From an uncultured Clostridia bacterium (GTDB taxonomy: Bacteria > Bacillota > Clostridia > Oscillospirales > Acutalibacteraceae): a DNA stretch of 64,000 nt. A program made the translations under genes and the position numbers. The stretch covers positions 18,424 through 82,423 of the forward strand of contig CANQJS010000006.1 of NCBI GenBank assembly GCA_947624285.1, read 5' to 3'. Position 1 is the stretch's first letter, and each line of letters begins with the position of its first letter. This document shows positions 49,655-59,863 of the stretch, one piece after another. The notes beneath the pieces were generated by a model. It saw only the letters and a list, made by a program, of their open reading frames with translations. It ran no database searches and had not been told where the DNA came from.

Positions 49655-50695
49655 CTAAAACAGCTTTGTTATATCGGAAAATGTTACTACGAACATAAGA
49701 CCGAGCAAAAGCACAAGCCCTACGCCGTTGATTATATATTCCCATTTCGGGGGAAGTTTCTTTTTTGTTATGCCCTCGGCGATAAGCAGGAAGAAGCGCC
49801 AGCCGTCCAGCGCGGGTATCGGGAAGAGATTGAAGAGCCCGACATTTATTGTCAGAAGCGCCATTATTCTGAGAGCCGACAACATGCTTATTTTCACCGC
49901 GTCCGTAACAACGGAAACAGCGCCGACAGGTCCGCTCAAATCAGACAGCCCGTATTTGCCGACAATGATATCGTGCACGGAAAGGAACACCATACGCGCG
50001 TAAGAAACAAAATTGCTCAGCGTGCTTGAGAGCACATTGAAAAAGGTTTTTTCCCTGCCGAGCAGATAAAAATCCATATCGATCAAATTACGCCCGTCAT
50101 ACTCCTGCGTATCAAACCGCACGGAAAGGCTGACAGTTTTTCCGTTTCTGTTTACCGTCATTTCGACCGTGTCGTCATCGGAGCGGGAAAGACCCGTATA
50201 AACATCCGTTGGGGTATATATTCTCATTCCGTCTATCGTTTTTATTTGGTCGCCCGCCTCAAGCCCGCTTTGTATGCTCACGGCGTTATCTTCAAATTTT
50301 GCCACGGTGCTTGTGCCCACAAGATTTTGATTGCACACTATTATCAACACGATTATGAGCCCCAAAAGCAAATTCATAACTGCGCCCGCCGCCACAACGA
50401 ATATTCTTGCGCTCACTTTTTTTGATGAAAAAGAGCCCTCGCTGTCCGATTCCTCATCCTCACCTTCCATAGCGCAATAGCCGCCGATAGGTATCCAGCG
50501 AAGGGAATAGACCGTGTCGCCCCGTTTTTTTGAAAAAATCTTAGGCCCCATTCCGATGGAAAATTCATTGACCTTTATTTTCATAAGCCTTGCGGCAATA
50601 AAATGCCCCGTCTCGTGAATTATGATAATAAGCTCAAAAAACAGTATTGCTATCAGTATGGGATAAACAGTATTCCAAACAGAAGATAAAGTCAC
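49655..50695 (-). CDS. rseP: Site-2 protease family protein RseP/RasP
   Basis: IIIHETGHFIAARLMKIKVNEFSIGMGP; PDZ; LFPIPALDGWRFF. Confidence 0.95.
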   Translation of the reverse strand: MTLSSVWNTVYPILIAILFFELIIIIHETGHFIAARLMKIKVNEFSIGMGPKIFSKKRGDTVYSLRWIPIGGYCAMEGEDEESDSEGSFSSKKVSARIFVVAAGAVMNLLLGLIIVLIIVCNQNLVGTSTVAKFEDNAVSIQSGLEAGDQIKTIDGMRIYTPTDVYTGLSRSDDDTVEMTVNRNGKTVSLSVRFDTQEYDGRNLIDMDFYLLGREKTFFNVLSSTLSNFVSYARMVFLSVHDIIVGKYGLSDLSGPVGAVSVVTDAVKISMLSALRIMALLTINVGLFNLFPIPALDGWRFFLLIAEGITKKKLPPKWEYIINGVGLVLLLGLMFVVTFSDITKLF

Positions 50696-51840
50696 TTGAC
50701 CGCCTCTCTAACACATTCCCTCGCGGCGCGATCCGTTTCAAGCACGCCCTCAAGTGTGATTTCTTTATTATCGGAAGCTTTAAGCATTGCCTCCTCATTA
50801 AGATATGCAATATCCGTAAATTTAATTTTTCCGTCAAGAAAAAGTCTTACGCTTTCCTCATTCGCGCCGTTTGCCGCGGCGGGATGCAGACCTCCCATTT
50901 CGATCGCTCTTTTGCACACATTGATACATTTGAAGGTATCGTAATTGGGCTCAAAGAAGGTCAGCTTTCCGTAATCCGCAAGTGAAAGCGGTTTTACGGG
51001 GCTCGGCAGGCGTTCTGGATAAGTGAGCGCATACTGAATCGGTATTCTCATATCGGGCACGCCGAGCTGCGCTATCATCGAATTATCCTGATAAACTATT
51101 GCCGAATGAACAACGGACTCACGGTGTATCACTATCTCTATATCCTCGTTTTTCATATCGAAAAGCCATTTCGCCTCGATAAATTCAAGCCCCTTGTTCA
51201 TCATTGTAGCGGAATCTATCGTTATTTTTGCTCCCATATTCCAATTTGGGTGCTTCAAAGCGTCCGCGGCGGTTACATTCTCAAGCTCAGCAAAAGTTTT
51301 GCCGAAAAACGGTCCGCCCGACGCGGTTAAGATTATCTTTTTTACCGCCGACTTGCTAGGGCTGCCCTGCATTGCCTGAAAAATGGCGGAATGCTCGCTG
51401 TCCACGGGAAGAATGGCTACGCCGTACTCCTTCGCGAGATTGGTAACAAGATGACCGCCCGCCACAAGCGTTTCCTTGTTTGCAAGGGCTATCGTCTTTT
51501 TTGCCTTTATCGCCTCAAGTGTGGGCTGAAGCCCTATCATTCCCACAACGGAATTTATAACCGTATCCGCGTTCTTATATACGGCGCATTCGATAAGACC
51601 GCTCAACCCCGCGGTGACTTTAATGCTTGTGTCCGCAAGCCTTGTTTTGAGCTCCTCGGCGCTCTTTTCGCTCATCATACACACAAGCTCGGGCTTAAAC
51701 TCCCTCGCCTGCCGCTCCATAAGCTCAACATTTGAATTTGCCGTGAGGCACTTGATTTTATAGCCGTGCATACGGCACACATCGAGAGACTGAACGCCTA
51801 TCGAGCCCGTTGAGCCGAGTATCGAAATATTTTTCTCCAT
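50692..51840 (-). CDS. dxr: 1-deoxy-D-xylulose-5-phosphate reductoisomerase
   Basis: ISILGSTGSIGVQSLDV; LANKETLVAGG; PVDSEHSAIFQ; TASGGPF. Confidence 0.97.
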   Translation of the reverse strand: MEKNISILGSTGSIGVQSLDVCRMHGYKIKCLTANSNVELMERQAREFKPELVCMMSEKSAEELKTRLADTSIKVTAGLSGLIECAVYKNADTVINSVVGMIGLQPTLEAIKAKKTIALANKETLVAGGHLVTNLAKEYGVAILPVDSEHSAIFQAMQGSPSKSAVKKIILTASGGPFFGKTFAELENVTAADALKHPNWNMGAKITIDSATMMNKGLEFIEAKWLFDMKNEDIEIVIHRESVVHSAIVYQDNSMIAQLGVPDMRIPIQYALTYPERLPSPVKPLSLADYGKLTFFEPNYDTFKCINVCKRAIEMGGLHPAAANGANEESVRLFLDGKIKFTDIAYLNEEAMLKASDNKEITLEGVLETDRAARECVREAVK

Positions 51841-51854
51841 AGTAATATCTCCTG

Positions 51855-52718
51855 CTAAAACGCCGCGAGCGCCATCGCGTAAACAAGCGGAAGTGTAAAG
51901 AGCGAGGAATCAAATCTGTCCATAACTCCGCCGTGACCCGGGAATATCTTGCCGAAATCCTTGACTTTGAAATTTCTCTTTAAAACCGATGCGCTGAGAT
52001 CTCCCATCATTCCCATTATTGAAACGGGCAGGGCGCATACGAGCAGCAGTATTATCTTAGCCGTTTCGAGCTTGACATCGGCAAAGAGGTTATAGAGCAA
52101 TATAGCGGCGGCGTTCAGAATTATTGAAAAAATCACGCCGCACACCGAGCCCTCCACAGTCTTTTTCGGGCTTATGTTGGGGCTCATTTTATGCTTGCCG
52201 AACGCCATTCCGCCGAGCTGAGCTCCGACATCAGTGCCGAGAGCGCAGATGAGAGCGTAGAAGATAAGATAAATACCGAGCTGTTCGTTATCGAACAAAT
52301 CCCTTAATCTTACGAATACGGAAAATCCGAAAGATACAAATACCGCGGCGAAAACGGATATAGTAACATCCTCAAACTTTGTGTGGGAATAGCCCTTGAG
52401 CATTGCCAAAAGCATCACAAGCGTAAGTATTATAACATAAATCACCTGCGGAACGGCGCCTATGACCGAGCCCCATATTTCGGCGCTTACAAGAGGCTCC
52501 ATAACCTTTGCGCTTGCGAAAAACGGAACGCAGGCGGAAAAAGCCGTGCCGACGAACAGTATAAATTTATTCTTTACCTTAGCGCACTTCATTATTTCAT
52601 TGACCGCCACGGCGCATAAAAACGCCACCACCGCAACGAATATCGGCGTGTTTATCTGCCACACGCACAGCGCCAAAACTCCCAGCAGGACTATTGCCGT
52701 GATAACTCTTTGTTTCAT
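51855..52718 (-). CDS. cdsA: Phosphatidate cytidylyltransferase
   Basis: [61 protein letters not shown]; start trimmed from 52931. Confidence 0.96.
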   Translation of the reverse strand: MKQRVITAIVLLGVLALCVWQINTPIFVAVVAFLCAVAVNEIMKCAKVKNKFILFVGTAFSACVPFFASAKVMEPLVSAEIWGSVIGAVPQVIYVIILTLVMLLAMLKGYSHTKFEDVTISVFAAVFVSFGFSVFVRLRDLFDNEQLGIYLIFYALICALGTDVGAQLGGMAFGKHKMSPNISPKKTVEGSVCGVIFSIILNAAAILLYNLFADVKLETAKIILLLVCALPVSIMGMMGDLSASVLKRNFKVKDFGKIFPGHGGVMDRFDSSLFTLPLVYAMALAAF

Positions 52719-52737
52719 AATTCTTCCTCCAACAAAA

Positions 52738-53451
52738 CTATCCGCCGAATCTGCGGTTTCTGCTTTCAAAATCACGCAGCGCCTTATGCAGGTCTCTTTT
52801 TTTGAAATCGGGCCAAAGAACATCGCTGTACCAAAATTCGCTGTAAGCCGCCTGCCACAGCAGGAAATTTGAAAGCCGGTGCTCGCCGCTCGGTCTGATG
52901 ATAAGGTCGCAATCGGGCAGGGTATAAACATTATCCGAAATATCCTGCTCGGTTATCAGCGTTTTCCCCTGCGATATAAGACTGTTTACGGCGGAAACTA
53001 TCTCCTGCCTGCCGCCGTAATTTATGGCAAGATTTATTGTTGTTCCCGTCTTATGAGCCGTTTCCGCCTCGGCATCCTCCATAAGCTTAACGAGTTCGGG
53101 ATCGAGCCCTTTCTTTTCGCCTATAAATTTGATTTTCATATCATCGCTTTCTTCAATATTCTTTTTCGCGGTGAGCAGAAAATCGTGAAACAGCTTCATC
53201 AAAGTATCGACCTCTTCCTTGGGTCGTTTCCAATTTTCGGTTGAAAAAGCGTAAAAGGTGACCTGCTCTATGCCGAGCTTTCCGCATTCTTTGGAAATAT
53301 CCTTAAACACATCAGCGCCGGCTCTGTGACCTGCGGTACGGGGCAAGCTCCTTTTTTTAGCCCATCTGCCGTTGCCGTCCATAATTATACCGAGATGCCT
53401 CGGCAAAACCGAAAATTTGCCGCTCTTTTTTTCTTTTTTTTCGTTTGCCAT
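52738..53451 (-). CDS. uppS: Isoprenyl transferase
   Basis: [61 protein letters not shown]. Confidence 0.97.
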   Translation of the reverse strand: MANEKKEKKSGKFSVLPRHLGIIMDGNGRWAKKRSLPRTAGHRAGADVFKDISKECGKLGIEQVTFYAFSTENWKRPKEEVDTLMKLFHDFLLTAKKNIEESDDMKIKFIGEKKGLDPELVKLMEDAEAETAHKTGTTINLAINYGGRQEIVSAVNSLISQGKTLITEQDISDNVYTLPDCDLIIRPSGEHRLSNFLLWQAAYSEFWYSDVLWPDFKKRDLHKALRDFESRNRRFGG

Positions 53452-53474
53452 ATAACGCTCCTTAATGACAGAAC

Positions 53475-53495
53475 GGCGGAGGTATTTCCTCCGCC
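53475..53495. other. Intergenic GC-rich hairpin between frr and uppS
   Basis: Perfect GGCGGAGG/CCTCCGCC with short loop; no U-tract on minus strand. Confidence 0.5.
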
Positions 53496-53510
53496 TAAAT
53501 ATGCCTAAAA

Positions 53511-54065
53511 TCAGATAGAGAGAATTTCCTGTTCTTTTTTCTTTTCCATCTCGTCAGCCTGTTTGATATAGCTGTCTGTTGCATCCTGAAGCTTCTTTTC
53601 GCCTGTTTTCTGGTCGTCCTCGGTTATTTCGCTGTTTTTCTTCATCTTTTTGAGCTCTTCCATCGAATCGCGGCGAACATTTCTTATGGCGACCTTTGCC
53701 TCCTCGGCGCGCTTTGAAACATCCTTTACCAAATCCTTGCGGCGTTCCTCGGTAAGCGCGGGGAAAATGAGACGGATAGCCTTGCCGTCGTTACTCGGAT
53801 TTATTCCCAAATCGGAAGTGTTTATAGCCTTTTCGATGCTTCTGATGGTGCTCGCGTCCCACGGCTGAATGAGAAGCATTCTCGGCTCCGGCACGCTTAT
53901 CGCCGCCATTTGATTTATTGGTGTGGGCACACCGTAGTAATCTACGGTTATCCTATCCAGCACCGAGGGGTTTGCCCTGCCCGCGCGGATGGTTTTGTAA
54001 TCCCTTTCAAGGGAATCAAGGCATTTTTCCATTCTGTCCTTTGTTTTTTTGATAAGCTCTTCCAT
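53511..54065 (-). CDS. frr: Ribosome recycling factor
   Basis: AGRANPSVLDRITVDYYGVPTPINQMA; LTEERRKDLVKDVSKRAEEAKVAIRNVRRD. Confidence 0.97.
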   Translation of the reverse strand: MEELIKKTKDRMEKCLDSLERDYKTIRAGRANPSVLDRITVDYYGVPTPINQMAAISVPEPRMLLIQPWDASTIRSIEKAINTSDLGINPSNDGKAIRLIFPALTEERRKDLVKDVSKRAEEAKVAIRNVRRDSMEELKKMKKNSEITEDDQKTGEKKLQDATDSYIKQADEMEKKKEQEILSI

Positions 54066-54084
54066 AAATATTACCTCTCTTTAA

Positions 54085-54795
54085 TTAAAAATTCCTTACA
54101 AGTGTGCCTATTGCTTCTCCGCTTACCGCCTTGCAGATGTTTTCGGGATCGTCAAGATTGAAAACAAGAATGGGCATATCGTTATCCTTGCAAAGCGAAA
54201 ACGCGGTTGAATCCATTACCTTGAGATCGCGGTTTATAGCTTCTCTGAACGAAACGCGGTCAAACTTAATTGCGTCGGGATATTTATTCGGGTCTTTATC
54301 GAATACCCCGTCAACATTGGTGGCTTTCAGCAGAGCGTCCGCATTTATCTCAACGCTGCGCAGCGCGGCGGCAGTATCCGTTGAGAAGAACGGCGAGCCC
54401 GTTCCGCAGCCGAAAATAACTATCCTGCCCTTTTCAAAATGGCGTATCGCCTTGTTTCTGATATACGGCTCGGCTATCTGCCGCATTTCTATGGCAGTTT
54501 GCACTCTTACTACGGCTCCGAGCTGCTCAAGCGCGTCGCAAAGGGCAAGTGAGTTCATCGCCGTTGCCAGCATTCCGATATGGTCGGCTCTTGTTCTGTC
54601 CATCCCCTCGCTTGTTCTTCCGCGCCAGAAGTTGCCGCCGCCGACTACTATGCCGACCTCAACTCCCATATCCGCCACTTTTTTTACCGCTTTGGATATT
54701 TTTATAACCGTATCATTATCAATTCCGGTAGTTTTCGGCCCTGCGAGGACCTCGCCCGACAGCTTTAGAAGTATTCTTTTAAAAGCTACGCCCAT
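54085..54795 (-). CDS. pyrH: UMP kinase
   Basis: [62 protein letters not shown]. Confidence 0.97.
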   Translation of the reverse strand: MGVAFKRILLKLSGEVLAGPKTTGIDNDTVIKISKAVKKVADMGVEVGIVVGGGNFWRGRTSEGMDRTRADHIGMLATAMNSLALCDALEQLGAVVRVQTAIEMRQIAEPYIRNKAIRHFEKGRIVIFGCGTGSPFFSTDTAAALRSVEINADALLKATNVDGVFDKDPNKYPDAIKFDRVSFREAINRDLKVMDSTAFSLCKDNDMPILVFNLDDPENICKAVSGEAIGTLVRNF

Positions 54796-54860
54796 TTTTG
54801 ACCTCCGTTACTTTTTATTAAATATTTTCCGTTCTTTACCAAATAAACTATATTATAAAT

Positions 54861-54889
54861 ATAGTAATATATTTTCCCTTTAAAGTAAA
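54861..54889 (-). promoter_or_regulatory. Candidate promoter of the pyrH...polC operon
   Basis: TTTACT, 17-bp spacer, TACTAT on minus strand. Confidence 0.45.
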
Positions 54890-54965
54890 TAGATAATATT
54901 TAAAAATATGAATTTTCTTAACCGAGGAATCAAAAAAGGATCGTGCGCAGCTTTTACGCAAAAAA

Positions 54966-54987
54966 GCCGGCGGATTAAACTGCCGGC
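54966..54987 (-). terminator. Rho-independent terminator downstream of the ABC exporter pair
   Basis: GCCGGC-N10-GCCGGC followed by TTTTTT on minus strand. Confidence 0.65.
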
Positions 54988-55141
54988 AAAATTTTGGCGC
55001 TTTATGCTGTTCTTTTATCACAAATTTTCCGAAAATTCATATGTAAAGGTATGTGCCTTTACATCGCATTGCAAAAATTTAAATGTTTTTCAAATACTCC
55101 GTTCGCCCGAAAATACGCATTTTTCTTAAAACTTATATATT

Positions 55142-56959
55142 TTAAAGATAGTATTTTGCCTGCGCGTTCCAAAGCTCGCTGTATTTTCCGTTCATATCCA
55201 TAAGCTGTCTGTGCGTTCCTTTTTCGATAAGCTCCGCCCTGTCAAACACGGCTATATTATCGCAGAAAGCGCAGCTTGAAAGCCTGTGTGAGATATAAAT
55301 CGCGGTTTTATTGTCCACGAACGAATTGAAACGGTTGTATATTTCATTTTCGGCAATGGGATCAAGCGCGGCGGTCGGCTCGTCAAGAACAACAACGGGC
55401 GCGTCCTTATATAACGCTCTCGCAAGAGCAAGCTTCTGTGCCTCGCCGCCCGAAATCTCAACACCCGATTTATCCAAATCCTTATAGATATATGTGTCTT
55501 CCCCGCGCTCCATTTTTAGCGTTCTGTCTTTTATATTCGCCTTGTAAAGCGAATCATACAGCTTTTCTTTATCATAATCACCGCCCGACGCGACATTATG
55601 GGCAAGTGTTTCCGAAAAGATTTTGAAATCCTGAAAAACAACGGAATAAAGCCCGATTATGCTTTCCCTCGTATATTCTTTAATATTTACGCCGTTTATC
55701 AGAATTTCGCCCTCTGTGGCGTCATAAAGCCTGCACATCAGCTTTATAAAGGTTGTTTTGCCGCTGCCGTTTCTTCCGACTACCGCAAGATGCTCGCCGC
55801 TGCGGATTTTAATATTTATGTTTTTAAGCGCGTATGCGCGAGCATTCGGATACTTAAACGAAACATCTTTAAATTCAATTTCAAATTGTTTACCGACAAG
55901 CTCTTTATCGCCGTAGGTCATATTGTCGGCAGCGTTCACTATTTCAAAATAGTAATTTACCAACGGCACCATTTCGGCGGTTTTTCCGAAAGTGGCGGCC
56001 ATTTTCATAATGCCGCCGATTATCTGCATAAATGAACCGCAGTAGAGCACGAGAGAGCCGATGCCGAACAATCCGTAAAGACCTTTAACACCGATAAACA
56101 GATAAATTCCGAAACCGACCAACGCGCCGAGAATCGCTACAAAAGAGCTTGATCTCGCGCTGCGAAACGAGGCTTTTTTGAGTATTTTTTCACCGTCCGT
56201 AAGCAGCTTATCCGTTGCGGAGTGCTCTATCATATTCTGCTCTTTGTAAAGGCGTATTTCCTTGCCGGTTTTATAATCCGAAAACATATTAAGGAAATAA
56301 AGAAACAGCCTGTCGAGCCTTGAATACTCGTCGCTCGCCTTAAACCACGCCTTATTCATCCGAAGCGCGACGACAAGAATAATGACGGCCATAACGGCTA
56401 TCGCGGCAAAAATAGTCAACAAAAACACGGGCTTTTCAAAATAACTTTCGCCCGTTGCGCTCAGGCCGATTTTAAACAACGGGGCAACGATAATTACGGA
56501 TATAACTATCGTTACGGCGCCGGAAACGAAATCGCGCAGCATCCAAGAAAATTGAACAAAGGAAGAAAAAACTCTGTCCTGCGCCTCGGAATGCTTATGG
56601 ATAAGCTCCTTGAAATCGCCGTCCTCAAGCTTTTGATAATCAATTTTGAACAGCTTTGAGGCGATGCTCTGAAGTTCTTTATTATACATAACGGAGCGAT
56701 AATTATAATACGTATTTTCAAGAAAATAATTGAGGAAGAACAGCACGAAATTTATGCCTACCGCCAAAGCGATATAAATGAAAATCTCGTTCATTTTTGC
56801 GCCTGTATCAAGCAAATCAATGATTTTTGAAGTAAACCAAATATTCACGAACGGCATAACCGCCGAGACGACGGCGAGTACAAGCGAAACTGGCAGAAGC
56901 CGTTTTTCGAGCCGATGAGTCTCTTTAAAAGCGGCAAAAACCGATTTCATTTTTTTCAT
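55142..56959 (-). CDS. ABC exporter half-transporter (TMD-NBD)
   Basis: Walker A VGRNGSGKTT, signature ISGGEAQKLALARAL, VVLDEPTAALDP, ISHRLSS. Confidence 0.94.
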   Translation of the reverse strand: MKKMKSVFAAFKETHRLEKRLLPVSLVLAVVSAVMPFVNIWFTSKIIDLLDTGAKMNEIFIYIALAVGINFVLFFLNYFLENTYYNYRSVMYNKELQSIASKLFKIDYQKLEDGDFKELIHKHSEAQDRVFSSFVQFSWMLRDFVSGAVTIVISVIIVAPLFKIGLSATGESYFEKPVFLLTIFAAIAVMAVIILVVALRMNKAWFKASDEYSRLDRLFLYFLNMFSDYKTGKEIRLYKEQNMIEHSATDKLLTDGEKILKKASFRSARSSSFVAILGALVGFGIYLFIGVKGLYGLFGIGSLVLYCGSFMQIIGGIMKMAATFGKTAEMVPLVNYYFEIVNAADNMTYGDKELVGKQFEIEFKDVSFKYPNARAYALKNINIKIRSGEHLAVVGRNGSGKTTFIKLMCRLYDATEGEILINGVNIKEYTRESIIGLYSVVFQDFKIFSETLAHNVASGGDYDKEKLYDSLYKANIKDRTLKMERGEDTYIYKDLDKSGVEISGGEAQKLALARALYKDAPVVVLDEPTAALDPIAENEIYNRFNSFVDNKTAIYISHRLSSCAFCDNIAVFDRAELIEKGTHRQLMDMNGKYSELWNAQAKYYL

Positions 56960-58737
56960 ATATCCAAGCCCTCCGTTTCTTTGTAGTAGTAGCTTTGAAG
57001 CTGATACATTCTGTAATAGGAGCCCTTAAGAGCCATAAGCTCATCGTGGGTTCCGCTTTCGGCTATCGTTCCGTCCTTTATAAACAGTATTTTATCGCAG
57101 AAGCGCGTTGACGAAAGTCTGTGCGAAATAAAGAAGGATATTTTATTTTCCGTCATTTCGTTGTATTTCAGATAGAGCTCGTTTTCGGCGATGGGATCGA
57201 GCGCCGCGGTGGGCTCATCCAAAATAAGAACGGGCGCGTTTTTGTAAATCGCCTTCGCGAGCAGCAGTTTTTGCTTTTCACCGCCCGAAAAATCCGCGGC
57301 GTCGCTGTAAACATCCTTAACCATAAGTGTGTTTTCCTTTTTTTCAAGGCTGTTAATCTTATCGGCAATTCCCGATTTTTCAAAAGCATAAAACAGCCTG
57401 CTCCTATCGTAATCCGAATTTGCGCAGACATTCTCCGCTATGCTGAGCGGCAAAAAATTATAATCCTGAAATACCGCCGAAAATAAATCGAAATAGCTTT
57501 CGCGGGAAAAATCGCGGCTGCTTTTACCGTTGACAAGAATATCGCCGTCCGTAGGATAATAGAGGCCGCAGAGCAGTTTTACCGCCGTTGTTTTACCGGC
57601 GCCGTTTTCGCCGACTATCGCGATGTTTTCGCCCTTGCTTACCTTGAAAGACATATTTTTTATAGTGCTTTTTTCGGCGGAGGGATATGAAAACGAAACA
57701 TTTTTAAATTCAACGGAATCAACTTCTTTAAAATCGACATTCGGTTTATCGGTATTTTCATCGCCGCTTTCAACAAATTCCCTGAAAGCGGCGCAGTCGT
57801 TGCAGCAGCGTTCGATATTAGAATACATATAAACGGCGTTCATTATCCAATTTGAAAAGCCGGTAATGATGCCGAAATAAAAAATGAAATCGGAAACGGA
57901 AAGCCTGCTTTGGCAGACAAGATATGTAAGATAGGCATAAGCGACAAGCTCGCGCACAAGATTAAGTAGCGCTCTTGTGCCTACCGTTTCGGCACTTTTG
58001 CGCATATACTTTGACACTAATTTTTCCAGCCCCGCAATGCACTTTGCAAATGAAAGCAGGAAATAGTCGCCAAAGCCGTAAAGCCTTATATCCTTCGCGG
58101 CATTAAGATCCTTGCTGAGAGAGTAGTAATAATCAAATCTTACAAATAAACCGCTTCTTTCGTCTTTAACGCTATTATCCATCTTGTTCAGATTTTTCAG
58201 CAAAAAGAATTCTGCGGCGCAGGTGGCAAGGATTATAAGTATCATCAGAATATTTATTTTGTAAATAAGCGTCAACGAAGTTATAACGCCGACTATACAA
58301 ATCAGCATCTGATTGCAGGTTTCTATAAAATCGGAGGAAGAGGAATAATAGCTGCGATAAAAATCCATAGCCCTTTTATTCTTTTCCCTGCCGTCAAGGC
58401 TTTCTATATTCGTGTAGTCGGTTTTAAGGTTTTTGCGAAAAGCCATAATGGCATAGCGCATACGGATTATTCTGGCGCTGCCGTTCAAAAGCTCTTGCAA
58501 AAAGGGCGAAAGCCATGTTGTCAAAGCGACAAGCAGGCTCAGCAGAGCCACCACAAGAGTAAGCCTGCCGACGGTGACGCCTTCGTTTATGCAGTCTATC
58601 ATAGCCTTTGGTATATACGCCGTAATTATAGGCTGAAATACCATTGCGGGAACTCTGATACAAAAAAACAAAAGGCTTTTTTTATCCCATTTTATCCAGT
58701 TGGAGAGCATATATTTTATATTATCTTTCATAATCAA
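56956..58737 (-). CDS. ABC exporter half-transporter (TMD-NBD), partner of the above
   Basis: Walker A VGENGAGKTT, signature FSGGEKQKLLLAKAI, LILDEPTAALDP, ISHRLSS; overlaps next gene by 4 nt. Confidence 0.94.
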   Translation of the reverse strand: MIMKDNIKYMLSNWIKWDKKSLLFFCIRVPAMVFQPIITAYIPKAMIDCINEGVTVGRLTLVVALLSLLVALTTWLSPFLQELLNGSARIIRMRYAIMAFRKNLKTDYTNIESLDGREKNKRAMDFYRSYYSSSSDFIETCNQMLICIVGVITSLTLIYKINILMILIILATCAAEFFLLKNLNKMDNSVKDERSGLFVRFDYYYSLSKDLNAAKDIRLYGFGDYFLLSFAKCIAGLEKLVSKYMRKSAETVGTRALLNLVRELVAYAYLTYLVCQSRLSVSDFIFYFGIITGFSNWIMNAVYMYSNIERCCNDCAAFREFVESGDENTDKPNVDFKEVDSVEFKNVSFSYPSAEKSTIKNMSFKVSKGENIAIVGENGAGKTTAVKLLCGLYYPTDGDILVNGKSSRDFSRESYFDLFSAVFQDYNFLPLSIAENVCANSDYDRSRLFYAFEKSGIADKINSLEKKENTLMVKDVYSDAADFSGGEKQKLLLAKAIYKNAPVLILDEPTAALDPIAENELYLKYNEMTENKISFFISHRLSSTRFCDKILFIKDGTIAESGTHDELMALKGSYYRMYQLQSYYYKETEGLDI

Positions 58738-58788
58738 GTAAACTCCCGATAATTACAGTTTTAAGATGCTAAGCGTTTTTACGCCGCT

Positions 58789-59028
58789 TTACAGGCTCAC
58801 GGTCAACTCAAAGCCCCCTTTGGTGATAACTTCAAGGACTGTAGTCCCCTTAAACGATTTTAAATTTTTCCTGATATTTTTCAGCGTTCTGTGCAATTCA
58901 AGCGATGAGATATATATGCCGAAGCGGCGCAACATTATAGATATTACCGAAGCGCATATACCGTTGAAGAGCAGAAAACGGGGAAACCAAAGGGAAAGCG
59001 CAAAGCCATAGAAAAGCCTGATTTTCAT
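58789..59028 (-). CDS. Small hypothetical protein (79 aa)
   Basis: Intact ORF between XRE regulator and ABC pair; C-terminus TVLEVITKGGFELTVSL. Confidence 0.55.
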   Translation of the reverse strand: MKIRLFYGFALSLWFPRFLLFNGICASVISIMLRRFGIYISSLELHRTLKNIRKNLKSFKGTTVLEVITKGGFELTVSL

Positions 59029-59040
59029 TCTTGATTTCCT

Positions 59041-59658
59041 CTATTCTTTCTCTACAAACACATCAATAACATCGCCGTTTTGCGTAACGATGTGGGCAAT
59101 ATCGCCCAGCGCGCCCGATTCAACGATCGATATTATTTCATCAATATCAAACGCGCTTAAATCTAACGAGCCGTGAACTCCGTTGCCCGCTATATTCAAA
59201 TTTTTCATAAGCCCTTTGAACGAGCCCAAAAGAGAAACGGGAAGCTTTACATTTACATTGTCGCCATTTTGAGAAATTACCTTGACCTTGAGATATGATA
59301 TACCCGACTTAGCATCGGCGCCGTTTCGCGCCGCGCCGGATTCTTTTTCCTTTTCGGTAATCACTTTTTCCTGCTTTTTGTTTTCTTTTTCTTCCGCGGC
59401 GGGCTCTGCGGGCTTTTCCTGCGCTTTTTCCGCACTGCCGCCGACTTGTGAGGGATCGGGTATGCCCTGTTCCAGCAAAGCGTCCACCGTAATGCCGTAA
59501 AGCCTTGCTATTTCGGGCAAAAGCATTATATCGGGGCAGGACAGATCGTTTTCCCATTTTGAGACCGCCTGCGGCGATATGCCAAGCTGTTTTGCCACCT
59601 CGTCCTGTGTTAAAACCGCTTTTTTTCTGAGATAATTCAGTTTTTCTCCGAATGTCAT
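59041..59658 (-). CDS. XRE-family regulator with C-terminal SHOCT-like/YvlB-type domain
   Basis: HTH LRKKAVLTQDEVAKQLGISPQAVSKWENDLSCPD; C-terminal VNVKLPVSLLG...IDEIISIVESGALGDIAHIVTQNGDVIDVFVE. Confidence 0.88.
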   Translation of the reverse strand: MTFGEKLNYLRKKAVLTQDEVAKQLGISPQAVSKWENDLSCPDIMLLPEIARLYGITVDALLEQGIPDPSQVGGSAEKAQEKPAEPAAEEKENKKQEKVITEKEKESGAARNGADAKSGISYLKVKVISQNGDNVNVKLPVSLLGSFKGLMKNLNIAGNGVHGSLDLSAFDIDEIISIVESGALGDIAHIVTQNGDVIDVFVEKE

Positions 59659-59803
59659 ATCAATTCTCCTTTCGATACTGCGGCGCCGATAGCACCGATT
59701 TCATCATCAAAATACCACAGAAAATGCGGTTGATAACAGCAACCTTCGGTTGAATTTCACATCAACAACCTTTAGTTTATAAAACGCAACTTACGGTTTA
59801 TAT

Positions 59804-59863
59804 ATTGACAAGGGGTTTGAAGCAGTATTTGCGTAAATAAGCCCGCAAAAACCTTATTGTGTT
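59804..59863 (-). repeat. 60-bp dispersed repeat (family B), copy 2, inverted
   Basis: Reverse complement 56/60 identical by eye to 6781-6840; one end coincides with the M20 gene stop codon. Confidence 0.85.

Noticed and set aside
52719-52931. 71-aa N-terminal extension of CdsA
   Set aside because: Overlaps uppS in another frame; [12 protein letters not shown] is a typical CdsA start with RBS upstream
58789-59028. 79-aa ORF as a RiPP precursor for the ABC exporters
   Set aside because: No leader/core cleavage motif (GG or GA), no Cys/Ser/Thr-rich core and no modifying enzyme nearby; better seen as a small sensor-like protein
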